This document shows positions 12,131-21,778 of a stretch of 40,755 nucleotides of DNA, in pieces. The notes under the pieces were generated by a model. That model was not told the DNA's origin. It saw nothing but the letters and a program-made list of their open reading frames with translations, and did not search any database. Numbering within the stretch: the stretch's first letter is position 1; the number at the start of each line of letters is the position of its first letter. This DNA is from Antrodiella citrinella. Lineage: Eukaryota; Basidiomycota; Agaricomycetes; Polyporales; Steccherinaceae. The position numbers and the translations under genes were made by a program. Location of the stretch: positions 1 through 40,755 of the forward strand of contig SGPM01000255.1 of NCBI GenBank assembly GCA_004802725.1. Direction: 5' to 3'.

Positions 12131-13269
12131 TCAAACAGGCGCTGCCACGCCACCGTTGGTATCTTTTCCCCTCTTCTCGCGCAACCATTCCTTGATTTTA
12201 TTGAGCGCGTAGAAGTCACTTATCACCTGCGCCACGTCGCTCTCGTTGGTCCAAGGAGGGGTGCCGCCCTTCAAGAGGACCTCTGAACCAATCTCAAGAC
12301 AAGAGTCGAAGTCGACGATGACGGCAATTGTCTGCGATTCCAGCATGATATTGCTTGGGCTTACGTCGCCCTGGGAACGAAGTTTGAGTTTGAGAGTGAC
12401 TGCACGGCCCAGCGATGAAAAACTCACGTGAACGAGACCCATGGAATGCATATGGTCCAAGCCACTCCTCACCCCACTGAGTACTGCATCTTCGTCGAAC
12501 TCGTCGCCGTCATTGACGGCATCATACAGACTTTTCCTGTATTTCTTCAGGCACAAGCCAGTCAAAAGACCATCCCTTCCCGCGTAGCCGTAATGCTCGC
12601 AGATGTGGGGATGAGGATGTGCCGCGAGCCGTTCATATATATGAGCCTCCCCTAGCAAGCAGTCGGCCTGCTCGCTCGTCGACAGATCATCGAGCAACGT
12701 CGGAAATGGAACAGAGGCTTTAATGTAGACATTTTCTGGAAGGGGTGAAGGTGCAGGGGTAAAATCGGATGGAGCTGACACTTCATAGAAAGTCTTGGGG
12801 ATAACATGAGCGTGCGTGGTGAGGTCAGACATTATATCCTCTGGTGGATTTTTGACATGATGAGTGTTGAAAAAATAATCGTCGCCGTCTGTCCAGATGA
12901 GTATGAGATGCGAGAAACACATCGGCATGCCCGGTGTCTCTTTCCAAGCTGGAATGGAGCGGATGAGACGTCTCTCTTGAAAGCGGACGCCTGGTTCACC
13001 GGCAAGTTGGGAACTAGGTGGGCATGCGCAAGAAGGTCACGTATGGTATCCTTGGAAGGATCTCTGTGGAAATGAGTATTGAGGAAGTAATCGTGGTCGT
13101 CCTTCCAAATGTACGCCACATGGTCAAAATTCATCGTGCCGTCAGGCAAGACTTTCCAGACTGGCAGCGTGTAGATGAGGCTGCGTTTCTCTAAGAGGTG
13201 CGCATCTGAACTTGGTTCAGCGGTGAGTGGAGCATCGTATAGAGCATCTGTTCGGATCGTGGATGTCAT
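12131..13269 (-). CDS. Small protein-kinase-like protein with duplicated N-terminal module
   Basis: A consistent three-exon model is 13269-13041, 12975-12428 and 12370-12131 (about 338 residues). The kinase-like part has an alpha-C-type segment (GEAHIYERL), a catalytic loop HGDVSPSN split by a 57-nt intron after the His, and IVDFDSC in place of DFG. It resembles the atypical short kinases common in Agaricomycetes; substrate unknown. The N-terminal module occurs twice: LPVWK then YIWKDDHDYFLNTH in the first copy, IPAWK then LIWTDGDDYFFNTH in the second. The copies lie in different frames. A 65-nt intron (13040-12976) joins them in phase, but a frameshifted truncated duplicate upstream of a gene starting nearer 12928 is an equally valid reading. 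The stop lies 144 bp from that of VPS34, convergently. Confidence 0.6.
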
Positions 13270-13623
13270 GTTACGACGAGATCCTTGAGAGCTACAGCAT
13301 GCACTATGAAGGTCAACAATTGGTAGTGCACTCGACATTGAAAGACTCATACCTTGAGTCAACTCGGTCACGACTCGGACTCGGACTCTGCAGCGGTGCG
13401 GCTGANACAATCTGCTGCGGCGCTGCGATATCATGATACGGCCACAGAGCATCCTATAAGTACACCGTGACATATAGTAGTCGCCCGGCTAATCGTGTAT
13501 TTGTCTTTGTGTTGCAAGAGCCTCTGATTCTAACAAGGACAAACAAGACGCTCTAACCTGGCGGAGTTTGAAGCCTCAGCTGCACCGGATGGCATTTTCG
13601 TCGTCCACGTCATCTGCTACGCC
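13270..13623. other. Upstream region of the kinase-like gene
   Basis: No gene is recognised. The first about 200 bp are open on the minus strand in frame with the gene below, but give an Arg-rich, low-quality peptide containing one undetermined base near 13406. It probably contains the promoter and leader of the kinase-like gene. Confidence 0.45.
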
Positions 13624-13785
13624 TCGCTGAAGCAAGTACCCCTCTTCAGACCCGTACAGATCCGTCAAATCCATGGGGCAAGTACCGATGTTGGAAAAAC
13701 GTTGCTGACGTCCGCTCTGAGTAAATACTACAGACACGCTTCAGCTTCATACGCATGAACAGCAGGAGGAGGTAATAAACTACTC
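13624..13785 (+). pseudogene. Decayed fragment of dethiobiotin synthetase (BioD) exon 1
   Basis: Translating from 13642 gives a P-loop segment, IHGASTDVGKTLLTSALSK, nearly matching IFGANTDVGKTLLTSALTR in the first exon of the BioD-BioA gene at 24442-24273. Similarity at DNA level extends upstream to a shared gctgaagc and downstream to a shared ggtaat near 13775. The start codon of the intact gene is not preserved here, the frame stops at 13756, and the later BioD and BioA exons are absent. I read it as a relic of a duplicated copy of the biotin gene, lying about 10.7 kb away and in opposite orientation. It is divergent enough (roughly three quarters identical by eye) not to be a recent assembly artefact. 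Confidence 0.7.
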
Positions 13786-14257
13786 GTTACTTTGTGCGGT
13801 ATTAAACGTCATTTAACCTTCTCTTGTCAGTAGCGTCGACTCTGACTCCCGTCGAGGTGGCCACAATGCCAGCTGCAGCCGGGGCTTACGACGCCCTGTA
13901 TGTCAGACACTGTCAGCGGACCAGATCTGCAGGTAAGGCTCCGCAGTCAGCACCTAGTACTGTCCGGAAGATATTTATTTCTATCAGTACCTCAGGTGAT
14001 CGGTGAGCGTATCGATGCATGTAAGCGCCCATTTACTGCGTCCGAGTCGATTCATCGAATGCGTGATGCCTCGCGTCGTGCGTGGCCATAAGCAAGCCTA
14101 GCCCGACGCGTGCCCAACATCGATATCGGGATTCTGCACTCTCCCTTCTCTCTCCTTCTCTCTCCTTCTCTCTCCTTCTCTCTCCTTCTCTCCTCTCTCT
14201 CTGAATCCTGATCGCGGCAGAGGGAAGACTGGCACTTTCCGTATTGCAATTTGCAGC
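13786..14257. other. Upstream region of the FunK1 gene
   Basis: Nothing coding is supported. It contains a pyrimidine-rich decamer microsatellite (listed separately) about 60-110 bp before the FunK1 ATG, so the repeat is probably in the promoter or 5' UTR. I found no further BioD or BioA exons here. Confidence 0.5.
14146..14200 (+). repeat. TCTCCTTCTC decamer microsatellite
   Basis: The unit TCTCCTTCTC is repeated four times without error at 14151-14190, flanked by a variant unit (CTCCCTTCTC) before and a CT-rich tail after. It lies in the presumed leader of the FunK1 gene, strand-asymmetric with all pyrimidines on the coding strand. Confidence 0.85.
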
Positions 14258-16767
14258 ATGAGATCCGACTCCGACTTTCACGAAGTCGCCGTCGACACCT
14301 TCATGAAATATGTCCCCACCTGCCCTGACTTCAATGCCGATGACTTTGACACTACCATGGATCTTACCTATCTTGATGTGCGGAGCGGCGAGTCGAGAAA
14401 TGAGAAGAGGACCTACCCTTCCACTGTGAGCTCTTTTGATGCTAGCATCATATTATTGCTAAGCATCACTCGTTGATCCGTTGTTATTTCAGTGTGACTT
14501 CGTTGGACGAGCTTTGTTGCTGAAGAACAGGGCAAAAGATGGAGGTTTTGTCTGCAAGGATGTCGCCGATTGGCCAGACTCGGCACTTTTACACGAGTCA
14601 AATCATTCAGACAGCCGCCGTGCCGATGTCAACATTTATAAGAACGAGCATTCGTTTCTTTGGGACGGCGATTTTGTGGACAGGACACGCTGCTCGGACA
14701 AGGCACGTGTGGAGCACGCGGCTCCCAACTCCTTTGCGCTTGTAGTCATACCTGGGGAGTGTAAGCTGGTCCATCCTGGTTTTTCATCCACTTCCTCCCA
14801 GCCCTTCCTCCCAGATACCGTGGCCGCGGCAAAGACACGGAGTCAGCTGTGCGACTACATCACGGAGATCCAACTACGCCAGCATAGATCCTTCGTCTAC
14901 GCATTCTATATTTTTCGGACCACGGTTCGCCTCATGCGCTGGGACCGCGATGGCACTGCTGTGTCGCAACCGATTGAACTCAAGAACGAAACGGAGCGCG
15001 AGAAGTTCTTTGAATTCTTTTACTGTCTTCGCAACGCGACAGACACCCAAATCGAATTTGACCCCACGGTCACCATGATTCTTCCGAGTCCTGCTCTCAC
15101 GAATCCAGACATTTTGGCCCTTCGGATGGCAATCACGGATCTGCCACCCAGTCGCACTAAGCCCTATATCGAGAAGGCGTTCAATGACGGCTTATGGCCA
15201 TACTACAAGCTCCAAGTCCCGGATCCGAAGAACCCCAAGAAACCCCGCTTCTTCCTCGTCCGTAACATTTCCGACAGCGATCCCATATCTCCTACCGGCC
15301 GCGGGATGAAGACATACATCGCGTTTGATCTGGAGAGGAAGATATTCTGCACTTTGAAGGATTTTTGGCGTTCAGTCTCTGACGAGACTTGCCCGGAGCT
15401 GAAGGTCTACGAGCACCTCGCAGAGAATGGGGTTACAGGGACCGGAACGATCTGCTGCGGTGGCGACTTGAGCGAGATCGCGGATAGGGAGGATGTGGTA
15501 ACGCGGACACAAGAGTTGACGTCGTGCGAGCACTCTCAGCGTATTCACTGCCGTATCGTCTTCAACGAAGTTTTCATACCGCTCAAAGACTATCTGCATT
15601 CGAAGGAGTTATGCACGGTCGTTTTCGAGGCATTTGACAGTAAGCGGATCTATTCACTGTCGTTGCATCATGTTCACTGATTCTTTGCTGTATAGCACAT
15701 GCCTCAGCGTGTAAGAGGGCTGGTGTTTTGCACCGTAAAATCAGCGACAGGAGTATTGTCATCTACGAGAATCCTCAAACCCTTGCTATCAGCGGGTTGT
15801 TGATCGATTGGAATTCCTATCACGAGTCGGAAACCCTCACCCGGGCGAATTCTTCGGTATGTTTGACGGTCTCTGCATCCATGTTCCCGTGCTTACTGGT
15901 CGTCATTTATAGGGAACCTGGCGTTGCCGGTCTGTAACGCTGCTCAATTACCCCAAGAAGGATCACGAGCTCGCTGACGACATCGAGTCATTCTTCCACC
16001 TCCTCTCCCTCTCCGCCCTCCGCTTCCATTGCCACAACAAGAGACCGATGGAAATCAAAACCGCTCTTGAAGTCTACGACCATTTCGAAGTCGGTGACGG
16101 ATTTTGTCTCGGTAGTTCCCAGAAGCTCGAAAACGTGCAGCTTGGTATTCTGCCGTGCAGATTGACGACAAACGACGCATTTGCGCGGCTGTTACAGTCT
16201 CTGGCATCTATGTGCAAGCAGCATTACGCCACCTTGGATTGGGACGACCTCCAGCGACGGTTTGGAGTTCCCTCAGCTCCTGGCGGTGTGTCGTCAACAC
16301 TCGCCAGTACAGCATCACCCAGCCAGGACGTCCGAAACACCAACAACTTCGGGATCGCTGTTGGACCAGAGGATCCTTCTACTACTGAGTCACCTCAGCG
16401 GATCCTACCTCAGGCAACTCTCCATGCTCACGATGCTTTCGGCGCCGCTCTATTCAGAGCTATCTCGAGTGTGGATGGTTGGACCCTAAATGACAAAATC
16501 GAAGACCAGTTTCAGGATATCCCTTGGAATCGCGTTGGCACCAAGATTGGCAGCTCGAAGCGAACGCTTAAACGCTCAAGGACCAGCGAAAATTGGCAGT
16601 CTCCCAACGCCAAGAGATCAAAGACTTCGACGTCCGCTGGCCCGCGTCTTGACGGTTCATCGCGCATTACCAGATCCGCATCCAAGTCGCAGGCGATGAC
16701 TCGGAAGAATAGAACCTTCTCCTTCGAGAGCCCTACTTCGGCGCAAGGACAGCTCGACCAGCTTTGA
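14258..16767 (+). CDS. FunK1-family fungal-type kinase, predicted catalytically dead
   Basis: Four exons join in phase: 14258-14425, 14493-15639, 15696-15856 and 15913-16767, giving about 776 residues. FunK1 proteins are a large Agaricomycete-specific kinase family of unclear role. The match rests on ELKNETEREKFFEFFYCL, then GRGMKTYIAFDLERK followed by LKDFWR (ATP-binding Lys retained), then AGVLHRKIS, LLIDWNSY, GTWRCRS, and DDIESFFHLL near residues 500-520. The normal family catalytic loop reads HRDIS...N. Here it is HRKISDRS, so both the catalytic Asp and the following Asn are replaced, and the DFG-equivalent region reads DWN. The frame is fully open with good splice sites, so this looks like an expressed pseudokinase rather than a pseudogene. 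The C-terminal about 150 residues are low-complexity, with a basic segment (KRTLKRSR, AKRSKT) that may be a nuclear signal. Confidence 0.85.
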
Positions 16768-17093
16768 AGGTATCCGCAAACTTTGACTTCATGCATGCAC
16801 GCTCTATTCTCATGTTTTTCGACTGCTTGGATCCCACATCTGTATATAAACCACACACCAACTGTTTCCCATGTCCACGCAATAGCATGTACTTATGCCC
16901 TTATGCCTTCAATCTTGCCTGGCAACTGCCAGCCTGCCCGACTGTGGACCATACGTTCAACTCAACGGAGGCCAGGAGGTGAGGAAGAAACTAAGAGCAC
17001 TATGTATAAAGTCCATACTCCACAATGATAGTTAACTTAGTACTATACAAGGTGTCTGGCAGCCATCATCCCTTTGCCATAAATATACATTAC
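16768..17093. other. Convergent spacer
   Basis: Lies between the stops of the FunK1 gene (+) and the MARVEL-like gene (-). It presumably holds both 3' UTRs. No gene, RNA or repeat is recognised. Confidence 0.55.
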
Positions 17094-18213
17094 TCATCGG
17101 TACCCATACGCCGGGCTCTGACTCTGTCCACCACTCGCCGCGATAGTAGCACGCACCGCAGCATACGGGTCGGCATACTGCATCGTCCTGCTGATTCGCG
17201 GCCCCTCATCCGGAGGGCTCAGCGGGCGCCCGAAGGTCGGTTCTGGCAGTTGCGGCGCGGACGCCCCGAACCCGGTAGGCGTAGGGTCGTTGAACGCGCC
17301 ATACGCGTCCATGGAAGATCGTGGTTGGGGTGCGAGAGGCGTGGCGCTATAGGGTGGCGCGTTAACGCTGGGCACGCCCGAGTAGCGATTGTTGTCAGAG
17401 AAGGGGGAGGTGGCTTCTTCTTCGTCCTCGTAGGTGGATTTGCGAGTCGCACCGGGCGGTTGGTGGTAGAGCGACTCTTCATCTTCCTGGGACACGTGGT
17501 CGGAAGGATCCATAGGATGGGTGAAAGGGGGGTCACGAGCACTGATCTTGCCACTACGCCAGTCCATAATGTTGAGCGTAAGGGTACATACCCAGAAGAC
17601 TACATGACTGACATTGAGACAACAGCAGAGAAGGACCGCACTACCAAGACGTACCAAATGCGAACCAGAAAAAAACGGCACCCGCTTTCTTTGTGCTACA
17701 GAAGCCATCCAGGCCTGTCTTGAAATCATCGCCCAAGGAGGCGTGTGGGTCATTATCGGCGTTTTTGCAGCCTGGTTCCGTCCAAGCCGATATAGTCGTG
17801 ATGAAGCTGATGAAAGTCAGTTCACTTTTCATACGAGACAAAGAACAGGAACTCACGAGATGAGCAAGCTAACAGAAACTCCGGCGGCGGACAAGATGAA
17901 CATGACGCGAAGTTCCTTGAGCGCACGAGCAAGACGCGCACCCTTGTCATACTTCTCATATATGACAGGAACGAGGAGCATGAACAACGAAAAGAAGATG
18001 CCGGCAATGGATATGAAGATGGAGAAGCCCGACAATCCCGCTGCAATTGAAGTTGCGGTCAATTGGGGCCGCCGAGGAGACCAAGCACAACTCACAAGGA
18101 CCGACATGCCACTTGGACTGGAAAGCTGCGGCACTAGCAAAGCAGCAAAGGGCAAGGAAGTTGAAGAAGACTTGAGAGGCATGGAACACAATTGTGGGTT
18201 TTGATACGATCAT
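17094..18213 (-). CDS. Four-helix MARVEL-like membrane protein
   Basis: Four exons join in phase: 18213-18096, 18040-17857, 17806-17655 and 17599-17094, giving about 319 residues. Four hydrophobic helices are visible: one in exon 1 (FFNFLALCCFASAAA), one in exon 2 (FSIFISIAGIFFSLFMLLVP), one across the exon 2/3 junction (MFILSAAGVSVSLL), and one across the exon 3/4 junction (AVFFWFAF, then CTLTLNIMDW). A soluble loop with two Cys (EPGCKNAD and GFCSTK) lies between helices 3 and 4. This layout fits MARVEL-domain proteins of membrane-apposition sites. The last about 150 residues are a Pro/Ser/Tyr-rich cytosolic tail with acidic clusters (YEDEEEA). The family call is from topology rather than a diagnostic motif. 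The gene is divergent from the Nudix gene across an unresolved N region. Confidence 0.65.
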
Positions 18214-19272
18214 CTGGGGGCATAACGCGTCAGTTCAACCGCGACGACGACCGATGCGAGAAGAATAATGAACCCAAATCCATATTGTCCACAAGAGAGG
18301 CACGAAGAGTAGAAACGCCAAGTAACCACCGACTTGCGACATGCACGCTGCTTTACGGAGAGTTGGTGAAAGTTGAACATGAAGCGAAGCGGTTACGTAA
18401 TCCCAAGTTCAACTTCATATCCTGCCTTCCGTACTCTTTTGGTCGGCCGTCCGGCACTCATGCCGGGTGNNNGAAGCANTNNTGNNNGNNGCNANANNAA
18501 NGNGAAANNACGCAANAGNAANGAGANNANNNNCNAGAAGNAATANANNNANNTCCANNNNNNNNNNNNNNNNNNNNNNNNNNNNNNNNNNNNNNNNNNN
18601 NNNNNNNNNNNNNNNNNNNNNNNNNNNNNNNNNNNNNNNNNNNNNNNNNNNNNNNNNNNNNNNNNNNNNNNNNNNNNNNNNNNNNNNNNNNNNNNNNNNN
18701 NNNNNNNNNNNNNNNNNNNNNNNNNNNNNNNNNNNNNNNNNNNNNNNNNNNNNNNNNNNNNNNNNNNNNNNNNNNNNNNNNNNNNNNNNNNNNNNNNNNN
18801 NNNNNNNNNNNNNNNNNNNNNNNNNNNNNNNNNNNNNNNNNNNNNNNNNNNNNNNNNNNNNNNGNNANATNCGTGAGTNNNGAGNGANNTNNNNGNGTNN
18901 TGNNCNANGTGNANAGNGNTNTGTNCANGAGTGAGNGNNNNGNGNGTGNTGAGTGNTGNGCGNNGTCTNNNTGCGGNGNNNNGTNNGCGNNGCNNNNTTN
19001 NNNANNCGCGCCTCAATTGGACAGTTCGGTGATATTAATATTATCGCAGTCAATCGCCCTGCCTCGGTCAAATAAGTTCAGCTCTGCTCAGTCTAATGCA
19101 GTGAACTCTACCAGTGAANAAGTGATTTGNGACCACTGTCTTTTCTTTTCGAAATGTGCAAGCGCAAGAGCTCCCAGGATTACACGGACCGGCCTGACCG
19201 CCGATCATGACAGCGAGCGTTCGTCCGAGTCGAAAGTCATCAACTAAACCGTGAACACTACAGTAACCAGAC
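18214..19272. other. Poorly resolved intergenic region with N block
   Basis: About 18548-18863 is an unbroken run of N. The flanks (18470-18547 and 18864-19010) are a mixture of called and uncalled bases. The called bases on the right are mostly g and t with gtgag motifs, on the left mostly a and g, which suggests a simple-sequence repeat the assembler could not resolve. The remaining sequence lies between two divergent genes and shows no coding signal. Confidence 0.7.
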
Positions 19273-20376
19273 ATGTCGCACGATTCNACCAATATCAGCA
19301 CTCTTGCAGGAATCACAGACCATTCCCGTCGATGCCTGCAACATCTGCAAGAACATGAACCGGAGATGGTAGACCTGTTCGTATCTTTCTCGCCACACCC
19401 CTCAATTCACCACCAATCATTCCAGGTATCACACTCAACAGATCCGGGAGGCCAAAGAGTAAATTAGCAGCAGTTCTTGTGCTGCTATATGAAGAGGCAG
19501 GGCAACTCAGGGTGTTGCTGACGACGCGGTCAAAGTCCCTGAGNACTCATCCCGGTCANACAGCGTTTCCTGGAGGAAAGGCAGATGAATCAGATACGGA
19601 TGTTGTAGAAACAGCGGTGNGTGTTTGTTGTGTTTATCTAGTGAACTCAAGCTCACTCATAAACCGTCTTCAGTACAGGGAAGCNTTTGAAGAAGTAGGG
19701 CTTCCCCTGACGTCCCCGCATGTTCATAAAATCGCCATTCTCCGTCCTTTCATGTCTTCGAGCAAGCTGCTTGTCACTCCGGTGATCTCTTTTCTCGACG
19801 ATCGTTCTATCCTTCAACACCTCCAGCCTTCCCAAGGGGAAGTAGAACGCATATTCACGCACCCGTTGGAAGCCATCCTGGACCTCAGTCTTGCGGCGTC
19901 GGAACCTTTGGTGGAGATAGGAAGCGAAGATTGGCCGTATGTTNTGGAANTCTATGTCAGTATCGAGGTATCCTCACAAAATTTTNAGCATCATCTCATG
20001 TTGATTTTATAGAACCCTTCGGATGTCGAATTGCCATGGTTGGGGAACTCNTCGTACAGAATGCACCGGTTTCGCTCATCCGCGTCTCCGATCAAGGGCC
20101 TCACCGCCGACATTCTGGTCAGTTTGATACTCGTCATTNTTTGTACTTTTACGCTAACACTATACATGACCGATACAGATCATGACAGCCTCAATCGCAT
20201 ATGATCGCGCGCCACCATATGGACAATACGCTCCCCGCCAATTTGTCAANTTCAANCAAGTTCTGCAAATTCTTGANCAGCAGCACCCGCCTCCACCGTC
20301 TCAGACGGAGACGGAGACGACAGGCATCTCTACCCCGGCAGAAGTCGGCGTCCAGGCTGCTAGTGCCTCATCATGA
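19273..20376 (+). CDS. Nudix hydrolase, CoA-diphosphatase type (NUDT7/PCD1-like)
   Basis: Predicted to hydrolyse CoA or acyl-CoA derivatives, usually in peroxisomes or mitochondria. Clear exons are 19426 to about 19618, about 19680-19967, 20013-20117 and 20179-20376. A first exon from 19273 is likely, but its donor could not be fixed. The Nudix box is split by an intron: AFPGGKADESDTDVVETAV before it and EXFEEVGLP after it, the X being an uncalled base. It follows SKLAAVLVLL and LLTTRSKSL-THPG, as in the NUDT7/PCD1 group. The C-terminal YRMHRFRSSASPIKGLTADI is also typical. At least ten uncalled bases lie in the gene, so the two unclear junctions are probably sequence-quality effects. It ends in a Pro/Thr-rich tail without a visible peroxisomal SKL signal. 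Confidence 0.82.
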
Positions 20377-20941
20377 ATGTGTGGTATGCGACGCTTTGGA
20401 ATTTCAGGAGTTCGTCTTGTAATTCTTCTCTGTTGTCAGGACCATNCTGTATGTATCAAATAGACCACAAGAGCACATCCAAGGGGCTCCCGAGAATGTA
20501 ATGTTGTAGAAGACCGTTCGGTAGCTGCTTATNCGCGTTGGTTCGTCTCACCCTTCGAAGGGTCAACTTGAGACTTCATTTATGCGTTCTGTGAGGTGAG
20601 CGTGAAGCCTGGAGGTTCAAGCGTACAATTTTCGCTAATCGCTATCCTGTGTTACTTGTGTCTCNGNTCTAGGGCCCGTCGTTGGTTGTCTTGCACTCGT
20701 CGTTGGGTCGTTATGCGGTACAATGCCAGTGGCCGCGTCACTTTATGCGACCCAGAGCAACAACGTCCGTTTTCGACATAAGCACGATGGTCCAAGTCCT
20801 GTCATGTCGTCAAGAGACTGATGACCTCAGACACGTTGTACTGTGGTGAGATGGTCAAAGCGTCTCTTCGCTCAACTTGAATTGTGGGTCCAAAACCTCG
20901 ACAGTGGCGGCTGAAGGGGATTGCTTGGCGATCCTCACTCC
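20377..20941. other. Intergenic region downstream of the Nudix gene
   Basis: Contains a few uncalled bases. A hydrophobic open segment at about 20676-20820 (LALVVGSLCGTMPVAASLY in one frame) vaguely recalls a transporter C-terminus but has no supporting exons. I annotate no gene. Confidence 0.4.
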
Positions 20942-21469
20942 ATGGCCTTGGCCTCCGCAACGTGCATATTCAAGAGTCTCTCTCTCTCGAAACTTGCTTT
21001 CCTCCACTACAGATATCTACCACTTACCCCCTTTTCATATCCTGATCACTCGTTGACCGGCGCAGCAATACCAATCCTCACTATCGTCAATATGCCATCG
21101 CTCGCGAACAACTCATCAGGAATGTTTCGCAAAAACCCGCAACAGGTGAGTTATCCGCCTCCGCATCTGATAATACAACTCATCAAGCACAAGAAGAACC
21201 TGTCAGATGTCAAGGCGAACTCGGGGTCATACACAGGAACACTTGGCAGGTTGGCACAGATATGTCACAACTGTATTCCCACCAATACACAATAATTTGA
21301 ACACCTGCTTTGTTTGTTTTAGCCTGTAGGATCCCTGTTTTGCGATCCGGCGGAGATATTCAAAGATCAGACATCGTACAAGATGTTCAAGGCCGAAGAG
21401 GACGCGGCAGCGCTCAAACAGCGGCGTGATGCGGCCGCCCAGGCTGCGTCTACGAAGAAAAGGAAGTGA
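20942..21469 (+). CDS. Small basic protein of unknown function
   Basis: I do not recognise this gene. A four-exon model with matching phases is 20942-20961, 21066-21145, 21188-21249 and 21323-21469, giving about 102 residues. It is supported by the protein-like character of one frame: HYRQYAIAREQLIRN, then ELGVIHRNTWQ across the last junction into VGSLFCDPAEIFKDQTSYKM, then an Ala-rich charged helix ending in STKKRK. The more obvious ATG at 21092 lies in another frame, and its product cannot be spliced to the last exon without a stop. The first exon is the weakest part, because its donor is GTGCAT. The basic C-terminus could be a nuclear or nucleolar signal or RNA-contacting, but that is speculation. 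Confidence 0.45.
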
Positions 21470-21778
21470 GAGGGCCAAGCGTCATCCTCTCTCCCGTTAT
21501 GGTTCCGTCATCCAGTATAAGGCTCAGAAGGACTATGTCTCGAATGCTACGGCCCTCTCTCTAAACATGCTGGTCATCCGTCGAGAGAACTTTGCTGCCG
21601 TCATGAATACCCCTTATTATTATTCATCCTTTTCATCTTTCACCAGGATACTGCTGTTTCTGCCACCCACCCACTGCCTCACTGTACTCTAATAATCGCG
21701 CAGTCTTTGTAATGTTTTGGATGTTTTGTAGTGTTGAGTTCTATATCTAGCATGTTTTCTCGTCTGCCAAGAAGCAAT
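21470..21778. other. Convergent spacer
   Basis: Lies between the stops of the small basic protein gene (+) and the biotin gene (-). It is pyrimidine-rich on the plus strand and probably consists of 3' UTRs. No other feature is visible. Confidence 0.5.

Noticed and set aside
20676..20820. Hydrophobic segment (ALVVGSLCGTMPVAASLY) resembling a sideroflexin C-terminus
   Set aside because: Similarity is vague, and no upstream transporter exons exist in the preceding sequence, which belongs to the Nudix 3' region.
21092..21297. ATG-led frame starting MPSLANNSSGMF
   Set aside because: It cannot be spliced in phase to the convincing last exon without a stop. An overlapping frame gives a consistent model.
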